A DNA stretch of 64,000 nucleotides from NCBI GenBank assembly GCA_052116865.1, contig JBQKKG010000002.1:62001-126000 (forward strand), given 5' to 3'. Each line of letters starts with the position of its first letter. Positions within the stretch are counted from its first letter, which is position 1. This stretch comes from CAUPWF01 sp963515125. Its GTDB lineage: Bacteria; Bacillota; Clostridia; Lachnospirales; Lachnospiraceae. Under the pieces are notes generated by a model. The model searched no databases, had not been told where the DNA came from, and saw only the letters and a list, made by a program, of their open reading frames with translations. Below are positions 24,613 through 31,616 of this stretch, in pieces. Position numbers and translations under genes: made by a program.

Positions 24613-25206
24613 TTACTTTTCTTTGCCTCGAAATGTTTTGAACAGAAGTGGCATATATTCTTTACTATACTCTCCCAAAGAATAGTCTCCCTTTGAAAGA
24701 CACCAATCCGATACCAGAGCCCGTTCACATAGACTATAAATCTTCGTCACTTCACTTACCGTCTTATCCGCTGTAATTTGTCCCCGTTTTTGCCCTTCTT
24801 CTACAATAGAACTAATCAGGCGATAGTACGTTCTGTTTTGATCTAATAAATGCCTTTCACCTTTGGTAACTAATTGTGACGAATACATGGATGCCAATAA
24901 TTCATGACTGATTTTACGTTCCATCATACAATGCATTTCATAATTCAAATACATCAGTTTATCAAAACTATTCATACCTGGATCCATGTCCTCCTGTAAC
25001 TTTTGGTATTTATCATCCAAAAGTGTAGAAAGTGTACCTAACAGAGCATCCTTACTGTCAAAATAATAGTAAAAAGAACCTTTCGATGTTCCTGATAAAC
25101 TAATAATATCTTCCATTGTTGTATTATCATATCCCTTTTGATGAAATAACTCCCAGGCTGCATCTACAATTCGTTCTTTCACACTTTCCTTTTCACTAAC
25201 ACTCAT
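24613..25206 (-). CDS. TetR-family transcriptional regulator
   Basis: 197-residue repressor with an N-terminal TetR helix-turn-helix (RIVDAAWELFHQKGYDNTTMEDIISLSGTSKGSFYYYF divided between residues 10 and 50) and an all-helical ligand domain. ATG 25206 is chosen because GGAGG lies seven bases before it. It is the first gene of tetR-4hbD-eamA and probably controls that unit. Confidence 0.93.
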   Translation of the reverse strand: MSVSEKESVKERIVDAAWELFHQKGYDNTTMEDIISLSGTSKGSFYYYFDSKDALLGTLSTLLDDKYQKLQEDMDPGMNSFDKLMYLNYEMHCMMERKISHELLASMYSSQLVTKGERHLLDQNRTYYRLISSIVEEGQKRGQITADKTVSEVTKIYSLCERALVSDWCLSKGDYSLGEYSKEYMPLLFKTFRGKEK

Positions 25207-25267
25207 TCCTTTTCCTCCAATAAGTCTTTTCAATTTCCAAGAAACTACTACGGATTTTTACAAATAT

Positions 25268-25310
25268 AAAACAGAGTGTACTATAGAAATTCTATAGTAC
25301 ACTCTGTTTT
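25268..25310 (-). terminator. Perfect 19-bp inverted repeat between proC and tetR: terminator, possibly also operator
   Basis: Arms at 25268-25286 and 25292-25310 (AAAACAGAGTGTACTATAG and its complement) with a five-base loop. On the minus strand the second arm ends in TTTT and lies about 20 bases after the proC stop, as a terminator would. It is also only about 60 bases upstream of tetR, and no clear promoter lies in between. The symmetric ACTATAG/CTATAGT core could therefore serve as the TetR operator. Confidence 0.7.
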
Positions 25311-25331
25311 ATTATCATAAATATATTTTTA

Positions 25332-26126
25332 TTATAGCCCTTTTGCCTTATTCGTGCAAGCTTTCATTGCTTCAAACACTGCACTACGCATACCTTTGTT
25401 CTCTAATACACGAACTGCCTCTATTGTTGTTCCAGCTGGAGAGCACACCATATCCTTTAATTCTGCCGGATGTTTTCCCGTTTCTAATACCATTTTTGCA
25501 CTTCCAAGCACCGCTTGTGATGCAAATTTATAAGCCTGTGCTCGTGGCATCCCATCCGCTACTGCTGCATCAGCCATTGCTTCTATAAACATGAATACGT
25601 ACGCTGGTGAGCTCCCACTTACCGATACGACTACATCCATCAATTGCTCTCCTACTACCTCAACATTACTGAATCCACGCAAAATATCGCATGCATACTC
25701 TAACTCTTTGGTAGTTACAAATTCATTATAGCAAGCAGCGGTCATTCCTTCTCCTACCATAGCCGGGGTGTTTGGCATGGTTCGAACAATTTTAACTTGT
25801 TTTCCAAATTGTTCTTCCAACCATGCCAATGTTTTACCTGGAGCGATTGTAATAATCAGTTGATTGTCCTTTATACCGTCCTTGATATCATCAATTACAG
25901 ATGCATAATACTGTGGTTTTACCGACAATACTATTACCTCTGCTTTTTCTACTACTTCTTTATTATTTGCTGCAATCTGAACACCCAATGCTGCTTTTAC
26001 CTTGTCACAACTTGGTGCAAATACATCTGCACCTATCATCTCTTCCGGCTTGAAAATTCCATTTTTAATCATTCCACCCATCATGGCACTCGCCATATTT
26101 CCACATCCTATAAACCCTATTTTCAT
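25332..26126 (-). CDS. proC: Pyrroline-5-carboxylate reductase
   Basis: 264-residue enzyme that reduces 1-pyrroline-5-carboxylate to proline with NAD(P)H. It shows the N-terminal Rossmann motif IGFIGCGNMASAM, the RTMPNTPAMVGEGMTA motif, and the C-terminal signature VCSPAGTTIEAVRVLE. It follows ppnP by ten bases, with its ribosome binding site overlapping the ppnP end. About 5.5 kb away hypD makes pyrroline-5-carboxylate from trans-4-hydroxyproline, so this enzyme would complete hydroxyproline-to-proline conversion. Similar operators upstream of both units support a link (see findings). Confidence 0.96.
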   Translation of the reverse strand: MKIGFIGCGNMASAMMGGMIKNGIFKPEEMIGADVFAPSCDKVKAALGVQIAANNKEVVEKAEVIVLSVKPQYYASVIDDIKDGIKDNQLIITIAPGKTLAWLEEQFGKQVKIVRTMPNTPAMVGEGMTAACYNEFVTTKELEYACDILRGFSNVEVVGEQLMDVVVSVSGSSPAYVFMFIEAMADAAVADGMPRAQAYKFASQAVLGSAKMVLETGKHPAELKDMVCSPAGTTIEAVRVLENKGMRSAVFEAMKACTNKAKGL

Positions 26127-26136
26127 ACAATTACCT

Positions 26137-26451
26137 CTATCTTTCTATATATGAACAACAATAATCTGCATATGTCTTTACAATAACATCGAAACTTGAA
26201 TTGGCAGGAACTGTAAAAGACTCCCCTACCCGATAATTTTTATATGTTTCATCTTGCGGCAACTTAATATCCATTTCGCCCCCCAGTACTTCCATAAGTT
26301 CTTCTGCACCAGTCTGAAATGTATATTCTCCTCCAATCATAAATCCAAGCGTTTTTCTTTCGCCATCTTCCATATAAAAAGTTCTACTTGTTACCTTACC
26401 ACCAAAATATACGTTAGCTGCTTTGACCAATGTGACATTCTTAAATTCCAT
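26137..26451 (-). CDS. ppnP: Pyrimidine/purine nucleoside phosphorylase (YaiE/PpnP family)
   Basis: 104-residue small cupin that phosphorolyses nucleosides. The family features are visible: the N-terminal VYFGGKVTSRTFYMEDGERKTLGFM (in part), YTFQTGAEELMEVLGGE and the C-terminal SFTVPANSSFDV. AAGGAG lies eight bases before ATG 26451. It leads proC in a two-gene unit driven by a good promoter with TGTATACA operators. Why a nucleoside enzyme is paired with proC is not obvious. Confidence 0.9.
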   Translation of the reverse strand: MEFKNVTLVKAANVYFGGKVTSRTFYMEDGERKTLGFMIGGEYTFQTGAEELMEVLGGEMDIKLPQDETYKNYRVGESFTVPANSSFDVIVKTYADYCCSYIER

Positions 26452-26478
26452 ATGCGATTCTCCTTTTTATATTTATTT

Positions 26479-26524
26479 TGTATACATTTTATTTTTTTGT
26501 ATACAATATTAGTGTTTGCATACA
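26479..26524. promoter_or_regulatory. Three regularly spaced TGTATACA-type operators in the ppnP leader
   Basis: Palindromic octamers TGTATACA at 26479-26486 and 26498-26505 and the variant TGCATACA at 26517-26524 begin exactly 19 bases apart, each preceded by TT. The third overlaps the predicted -10 and start of ppnP transcription. FadR-subfamily GntR proteins bind GTATAC-type palindromes, so the divergent GntR protein is the likely binder. Confidence 0.65.
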
Positions 26525-26552
26525 CTATATCATTACTTTTTTCTTTTGTCAA
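26524..26552 (-). promoter_or_regulatory. Predicted sigma-A promoter of ppnP-proC
   Basis: Minus strand: -35 TTGACA (26547-26552), 17-base spacer, -10 TATAGT (26524-26529). This is a near-consensus promoter that the third operator overlaps. Confidence 0.7.
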
Positions 26553-26561
26553 TATTCTATG

Positions 26562-26590
26562 TTGCAATTCCTCATATTTTACGTTATAAT
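26562..26590 (+). promoter_or_regulatory. Predicted sigma-A promoter of the GntR-type gene
   Basis: Plus strand: -35 TTGCAA (26562-26567), 17-base spacer, -10 TATAAT (26585-26590). It is back-to-back with the ppnP promoter. Confidence 0.7.
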
Positions 26591-26591
26591 T

Positions 26592-26599
26592 TGTATACA
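26592..26599. promoter_or_regulatory. TGTATACA operator at the gntR transcription start
   Basis: The fourth octamer in this gap, one base after the -10 of the gntR promoter and covering its start site. This suggests autoregulation. Confidence 0.6.
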
Positions 26600-26654
26600 T
26601 TTTTATATTTTGTTTTTTTATGAGTGAATTTTTATTTTAAAACAAGGAGTTCTC

Positions 26655-27299
26655 ATGAGTGAAAAAAAATTGTCATTAGCCGATAAAGCTTACCATACTA
26701 TTAAAAATCATATATTAAATCTCACCTACCCACCCGGAATGCCCCTTACAGAAGCCATGCTTACAGAAGAATTGGGTATGAGTCGTAATCCTGTACGAAC
26801 TGCAATCAAGATGTTGCAATCTGAAGGATTGATTGTCTCTGATTACTACAAGTCAATGACGGTAAAAGAAATCACAGACAAAGATATCAATGAAATCTAT
26901 CAGTTACGCGAATTACTAGAAGGAGAAGCTTTTAAACTAATCTTTACTTCTGGACGTGCGGAAGAATTCTCCTATCGCATTGAGGAAAAAGTAGTTCGTA
27001 TGAATGCCTCCGCCAATGATATCTATGAATGGGAGATTGCTGATACAAATATGCATATGGAAATCATTGGAATTTTTGAAAATGAACGAATTAATCGAAT
27101 CTACGAAAGTAATTTATCTGAATTAATTCGTATGGGGCTCTACTCTGTCAAAAATGGAATGCATATCCCTAAAACCAATGCAAATCTTAAAAAAATGATT
27201 AACTATATGAGAAAAAATGAGTACGAAAAGGCCTATGCCATACTAAAAGGCGACCATTTTACTATTGGCAAAGATCGTGCACTAAAAGAAAAAAAGTAG
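26655..27299 (+). CDS. GntR-family (FadR/FCD subfamily) transcriptional regulator
   Basis: 214-residue regulator with an N-terminal winged helix (AYHTIKNHILNLTYPPGMPLTE, then LGMSRNPVRTAIKMLQSEGLI) and a C-terminal all-helical FCD-type ligand domain starting near IYQLRELLEGEA. AAGGAG lies five bases before the start. It is divergent from ppnP-proC, with four TGTATACA-like operators in the gap. FCD domains usually bind small carboxylic acids through a metal. An amino-acid-derived ligand would suit control of proC and possibly hypDE, but this is unproven. Confidence 0.9.
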   Translation: MSEKKLSLADKAYHTIKNHILNLTYPPGMPLTEAMLTEELGMSRNPVRTAIKMLQSEGLIVSDYYKSMTVKEITDKDINEIYQLRELLEGEAFKLIFTSGRAEEFSYRIEEKVVRMNASANDIYEWEIADTNMHMEIIGIFENERINRIYESNLSELIRMGLYSVKNGMHIPKTNANLKKMINYMRKNEYEKAYAILKGDHFTIGKDRALKEKK

Positions 27300-27318
27300 G
27301 GGACTCCCCCTACTTTTT
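27291..27318 (+). terminator. Bidirectional terminator between gntR and trxB
   Basis: AAAAAGTAGGGG pairs perfectly with CCCCTACTTTTT around four bases, giving a T tract on both strands. The gntR stop codon lies within the left arm and the trxB stop codon at the right edge. Confidence 0.85.
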
Positions 27319-28225
27319 ATAATGTATTACAATAGTTACATGCTGCTAGACCAGCTACTGCTCCATCTGCCGTTGCAGTTGTTAGTTGCCTTACTTCCTT
27401 TGTTCGACAATCTCCCGCTGCAAATACTCCAGGTACGGCGGTCATACAATCTTCTGTTGCTATCATATATCCTTGTGAATCTAATGGAACAATCTCTGAA
27501 CATATCTGATTGTTGGGGACTTGTCCGATTCCAATAAATAATCCTTCTATCCGTAGTCTTTTTTTCTCTCTGGTCTCTCTATTCTCAACTACAATTCCAG
27601 ATAATGTATGCGCTCTCTCCAACTCTACAATTGTGGAATCTAGTAGAAATACTACATTACATTTCGTTTTTAACTGTTGTATTAAGTGTTGTTCTGCTCG
27701 AAATTCTTTCCTTCTGTGTATCAAAAATACTCGTTTACAAATATCTGTTAAATACAATGCATCTTGTAACGCTGTATTTCCCCCACCTACCACTGCTACT
27801 TCTTTATCTTTATAAAAGGTACCATCGCATACAGCACAGTATGAAATTCCTTCCCCAAATAGCTCTTCTTCTCCTAGAATTCCTAACGCTCTTTGGGTCA
27901 CCCCTGTTGCAAGAATGATTGCCTTGCAACAGATCTCTTTTTGTCCCGTTAAAACTACTTTTTTATCATCTTCTACTCGAATCTCTATGGCTTCTTCTAA
28001 TTCCACCTCCGCTCCTAATGAAAGTGCTTGTTCTAATAGATTCGATGCAAATTCATTTCCCGTCATCTGCATAATTCCAGGATAATTCTCTACATTGGGC
28101 GAATAGGTAATCTGACCACCAAATACTGAACTTTCTAATAATAGAACCTGCTTACCAGCTCTCAAAGCGTAAATCGCAGCCGTCATACCCGCTGTACCGG
28201 CACCAATAATAACTATATCATGCAT
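27317..28225 (-). CDS. trxB: Thioredoxin reductase
   Basis: 302-residue flavoprotein that reduces thioredoxin-like proteins with NAD(P)H. FAD motif IIGAGTAGMTAAIYA is at the N-terminus, the redox-active pair is in SYCAVCDGTFY, the second nucleotide motif is VVGGGNTALQDA, and the C-terminal flavin motif is GVFAAGDCR. ATG 28225 is chosen because GGAGGAG lies just upstream; a TTG one codon earlier is less likely. It starts 15 bases after nrdD, whose product carries its own redoxin domain, so it probably recycles that domain. Confidence 0.95.
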   Translation of the reverse strand: MHDIVIIGAGTAGMTAAIYALRAGKQVLLLESSVFGGQITYSPNVENYPGIMQMTGNEFASNLLEQALSLGAEVELEEAIEIRVEDDKKVVLTGQKEICCKAIILATGVTQRALGILGEEELFGEGISYCAVCDGTFYKDKEVAVVGGGNTALQDALYLTDICKRVFLIHRRKEFRAEQHLIQQLKTKCNVVFLLDSTIVELERAHTLSGIVVENRETREKKRLRIEGLFIGIGQVPNNQICSEIVPLDSQGYMIATEDCMTAVPGVFAAGDCRTKEVRQLTTATADGAVAGLAACNYCNTL

Positions 28226-28239
28226 CAAAACTCCTCCTG

Positions 28240-30615
28240 CTATTGATTCTCTGTATACTTTTTAATATTAGAAGCATTTGCGTGTTTTTCAATTTGGTTC
28301 CCTGTAATGACAATGAGAGTTGGTGCCTGCTTTACACCATATTGTTCTACCAAATTAGTCTCCTCTTCTGCATCAATTAACTCAAAATCTATCTTTGCTT
28401 TTTGCAACATATGACTTGCTATTTTACAATTTGGACATGTTTTCGTGGTGAAAAGCAATGTCTTAGACTGCTCTAAATTTGTTCCACTATCCTTCCTATT
28501 TTCCTCTACCTGTATAGTCGCCTGTGCTTTAACCTTTAACTTGGAATTTGTTATATCATATACTTTCCGTTCTTTATACTCTTGAGTCTTACCATCATTC
28601 CAATTTTGAACTGGACGATAATACCCTGTAATACGACTATATACCTCCGTTGTATTTCCACAGATCGGACAAGTGTATTGCTCACCAGTCAAATATCCAT
28701 GATCCTTACAAATAGAATAGGTTGGTGACATCGTGTAATATGGCAGTTTATAATTTTCAGCTATTTTTCTTACTAAAGCTGCTGCTGCCTTCCAATCTGG
28801 CAACTTTTCCCCAAGAAATGCATGAAATACCGTTCCCGAAGTGTATAACGGTTGTAATTCATCTTGTATATCCAACGCTTCAAAAATATCTGCTGTGTAC
28901 CCTACTGGTAAATGAGAACTATTGGTATAGTAAGGTGTCCCACAAGCTTCGGATGCTGTAATGATATCTGGAAATTGTTTTACATCATGCTTTGCAAGAC
29001 GATAGGTTGTGGATTCTGCCGGTGTAGCTTCTAGGTTATATAAATCTCCATATTCTTCTTGGTAATCCGCTAGGCGTTCCCTCATATGATTTAATACATC
29101 CTTGGAAAATTGTTGTGTTTTCTCATGAGTCATATCTGCTTGAATCCAGGTAGCATTAAGTCCAGCTTCATTCATTCCAATCAGCCCAATTGTGGAAAAA
29201 TGATTGCTAAAGGTTCCCAGATAACGTTTTGTATATGGATATAGCCCTTCCTCTAAAAGTTTGGTAATAATGCTACGTTTTACATGTAATGAGCGTGCGG
29301 AAATATCCATCATACGGTCTAATCTCTTATAAAATTCTTTCTCATCATTTGACAAATAGGCAATCCGTGGCAAATTAATGGTTACAACGCCCACGGATCC
29401 TGTACTTTCACCACTTCCAAAAAATCCACCCGACTTCTTTCTTAACTCACGAAGGTCAAGACGTAACCGACAACACATACTCCTTACATCACTTGGTTCC
29501 ATTTCACTGTTGATATAATTGGAGAAGTATGGGGTACCATATTTCGCTGTCATTTCAAAAAGCAATTGATTGTTCTCTGTATCAGACCAATCAAAATCAC
29601 TCGTAATGGAATAGGTCGGTATTGGATACTGAAAACCTCTCCCATTCGCATCTCCTTCAATCATAATCTCAATGAATGCTTTATTAATCATATCCATTTC
29701 ATGTTTACAGTCTTTATATTTAAAATCTACTTCTTTGCCACCTATAATAGCTGGCAACTCTGCCAAATCGTTTGGTACTGTCCAATCTAATGTAATATTT
29801 GAAAATGGAGCTTGTGTCCCCCATCTGCTTGGTGTATTGACTCCATAAATAAAGGATTCGATTGATTTCTTCACTTCAGAATAAGACAAATTATCCGCTT
29901 TCACAAATGGGGCTAGGTAGGTATCAAACGAGGAAAATGCTTGTGCACCTGCCCATTCATTCTGCATAATTCCTAAAAAGTTTACCATTTGATTACAAAG
30001 CACACTTAAATGCTTTGCAGGAGCTGATGTGATTTTACCTGGGATTCCACCAAGTCCCTCTTGAATCAGCTGCTTTAAAGACCATCCAGCACAATATCCA
30101 GTTAGCATTGACAGATCATGAATATGAATATCTGCATTTCGGTGAGCATTTCCTATTTCATCATCATATATTTCTGAAAGCCAGTAATTCGCAGTAATAG
30201 CTCCGGAATTACTTAAAATCAATCCCCCCACAGAGTATGTAACTGTAGAATTTTCTTTCACTCTCCAGTCTGTTACCTTTACATAACTGTCTACTATATC
30301 TTTATAATCTAGCATTGTAGACTTCATATTCCTAATTTTTTCTCTCTGTTTTCTATACAGAATATATCCTTTTGCAACATCCGAATATCCAGCTTGTACC
30401 AATACAGATTCCACACTATCTTGAATATCTTCTACCAAAACTAACGAATTTTTAATTTTGGGCTCAAAATCTGCAGTTACTTTTAATGCTAATAAATCAA
30501 TAATATTGGGATGATATTGTTTATCTTGTGCCTCAAATGCCTTACGGATCGCTTCTCCTATTTTGGACAAATTAAATTCTGCTATTTTCCCGTCTCGTTT
30601 GGTTACTTGATACAT
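28240..30615 (-). CDS. nrdD: Class III anaerobic ribonucleoside-triphosphate reductase with C-terminal redoxin domain
   Basis: 791-residue glycyl-radical enzyme reducing ribonucleotides for DNA synthesis. An N-terminal ATP-cone (YQVTKRDGKIAEFNLSKIG) covers about residues 1-95, followed by the ten-stranded barrel. A zinc site near the end is built from SICKDHGY and YTCPICGN. The glycyl radical is Gly664 in RITGYYRPVQNW. About residues 715-791 form a thioredoxin/glutaredoxin-like domain with CPNC at 727-730 and a cis-Pro in QAPTL. E. coli-type NrdD uses formate and lacks this domain. The fusion plus trxB next door suggests a thiol-driven enzyme. AGGAGG precedes the start. Confidence 0.95.
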   Translation of the reverse strand: MYQVTKRDGKIAEFNLSKIGEAIRKAFEAQDKQYHPNIIDLLALKVTADFEPKIKNSLVLVEDIQDSVESVLVQAGYSDVAKGYILYRKQREKIRNMKSTMLDYKDIVDSYVKVTDWRVKENSTVTYSVGGLILSNSGAITANYWLSEIYDDEIGNAHRNADIHIHDLSMLTGYCAGWSLKQLIQEGLGGIPGKITSAPAKHLSVLCNQMVNFLGIMQNEWAGAQAFSSFDTYLAPFVKADNLSYSEVKKSIESFIYGVNTPSRWGTQAPFSNITLDWTVPNDLAELPAIIGGKEVDFKYKDCKHEMDMINKAFIEIMIEGDANGRGFQYPIPTYSITSDFDWSDTENNQLLFEMTAKYGTPYFSNYINSEMEPSDVRSMCCRLRLDLRELRKKSGGFFGSGESTGSVGVVTINLPRIAYLSNDEKEFYKRLDRMMDISARSLHVKRSIITKLLEEGLYPYTKRYLGTFSNHFSTIGLIGMNEAGLNATWIQADMTHEKTQQFSKDVLNHMRERLADYQEEYGDLYNLEATPAESTTYRLAKHDVKQFPDIITASEACGTPYYTNSSHLPVGYTADIFEALDIQDELQPLYTSGTVFHAFLGEKLPDWKAAAALVRKIAENYKLPYYTMSPTYSICKDHGYLTGEQYTCPICGNTTEVYSRITGYYRPVQNWNDGKTQEYKERKVYDITNSKLKVKAQATIQVEENRKDSGTNLEQSKTLLFTTKTCPNCKIASHMLQKAKIDFELIDAEEETNLVEQYGVKQAPTLIVITGNQIEKHANASNIKKYTENQ

Positions 30616-30662
30616 CGATTGCCCTCCTGATCTTTCATCTTTTCTATTTTTTCGTTTTTACT

Positions 30663-30691
30663 ATTGTATCACTGCAACTAATATTATGCAA
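30663..30691 (-). promoter_or_regulatory. Predicted sigma-A promoter of nrdD-trxB
   Basis: Minus strand: -35 TTGCAT (30686-30691), 17-base spacer, -10 TACAAT (30663-30668), about 50 bases upstream of nrdD. Confidence 0.6.
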
Positions 30692-30698
30692 TACGAAA

Positions 30699-30745
30699 CA
30701 ACAACATCTAGTGTTTATTTTTTATTCAGAGACTAGATGTTGTTT
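30699..30745. promoter_or_regulatory. Pair of NrdR-like boxes upstream of nrdD
   Basis: Two 16-base imperfect palindromes, CAACAACATCTAGTGT (30699-30714) and AGACTAGATGTTGTTT (30730-30745), share the core CAACATCTAGT in opposite orientation. Each matches about 12 of 16 positions of the NrdR consensus (acaCwAtATaTwGtgt). They start 31 bases apart, the spacing expected of NrdR box pairs. They lie directly upstream of the -35 box. The same symmetry could form an RNA hairpin, but no T tract follows. Confidence 0.6.
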
Positions 30746-30760
30746 ATCTTCATAGTTTCG

Positions 30761-31450
30761 CTATATCCCCCGTATTTTCACGTTTTTTACATATTTTTCG
30801 AGTATTCGTTTCATCATATGCATATCCTTTGCATTGCAAGGTTTAAGTCCTTTTGCAATTACATCTCCTGAATCCACAAATGCTTGAATGTAATAAGCAC
30901 TAGCTCCTTCAACCCAAGAACCTATTTCTTCAAATTCTTTCGGGTCATGCAGACTTTGAACTACCGTGGTTCGAAATTCATAAGGTATTTTATTCGATAA
31001 CAAATATTCTACACTCCTTTTAATTGGAGCCATATCATACCCTAATACACCAATGGTAGATGCATACCTTTCTATACTATTCTTAATATCCATAGCTACA
31101 TAATCAACTAACTTCTGCTTCACCAAGTATTGCAATTTATCTGGATCACTTCCATTAGTATCCAATTTCACTTTATATCCTAATGCTTTAATGCGCTCCA
31201 TAAATGTCTCTATATCTGGTTGTAATAATGGCTCTCCTCCACTTATACAGACACCATCAAGAATTCCCTGGCGTTTTGCAAGTAACCGAAATATGGATGA
31301 AACCTCAATCGGCTCTTCTTCTATGTGCGTTACTAGTGAAGCATTATGGCAAAAAGGGCAACGAAAATTACACCCTGCTGTAAATACTGTACAGGCTACC
31401 TGCCCCGGATAATCTAGTAACGTCAATTTTTGTATCCCTTGTATTCTCAA
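30761..31450 (-). CDS. nrdG: Anaerobic ribonucleotide reductase-activating radical SAM protein
   Basis: 229-residue radical SAM activase that installs the glycyl radical on NrdD. The cluster motif is TAGCNFRCPFCHN near residue 30, with the SAM-binding SGGEPLLQP. It belongs to the NrdG2-like group, recognisable from IQKLTLLDYPGQVACTVF. The start appears to be TTG at 31450, with AAGGTGAG upstream. An extended -10 (TGTTATAAT, about 31513-31521) lies upstream on the minus strand. It is separated from nrdD by the nrdD promoter and NrdR-like boxes. Confidence 0.92.
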   Translation of the reverse strand: MRIQGIQKLTLLDYPGQVACTVFTAGCNFRCPFCHNASLVTHIEEEPIEVSSIFRLLAKRQGILDGVCISGGEPLLQPDIETFMERIKALGYKVKLDTNGSDPDKLQYLVKQKLVDYVAMDIKNSIERYASTIGVLGYDMAPIKRSVEYLLSNKIPYEFRTTVVQSLHDPKEFEEIGSWVEGASAYYIQAFVDSGDVIAKGLKPCNAKDMHMMKRILEKYVKNVKIRGI

Positions 31451-31549
31451 AATCTCACCTTCTAATATCCATCTTTACTTGATTACACTGTAAATTTATA
31501 TATCTTGTTTTTATTATAACATATTTAAATATTGAGAGAGGCATAATTT

Positions 31550-31609
31550 AAAAAGGCTGCCCACAGAACTTTGAATGTTATTCATTCCTAGTTCTTGGAC
31601 AACCCCTTC
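31550..31609 (-). terminator. Large hairpin terminator after hypD
   Basis: On the minus strand GGTTGTCC pairs (with G-U) with GGGCAGCC, then AGAACT with AGTTCT and GAATG with CATTC. This gives a long three-part stem followed by TTTTT. It begins about eight bases after the hypD stop. Confidence 0.85.
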
Positions 31610-31616
31610 ATATACC

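Noticed and set aside
30697..30746. The nrdG-nrdD repeat as a plain terminator
   Set aside because: The loop is 19 bases and no T tract follows the hairpin on the minus strand; the two-box NrdR interpretation fits spacing and sequence better.
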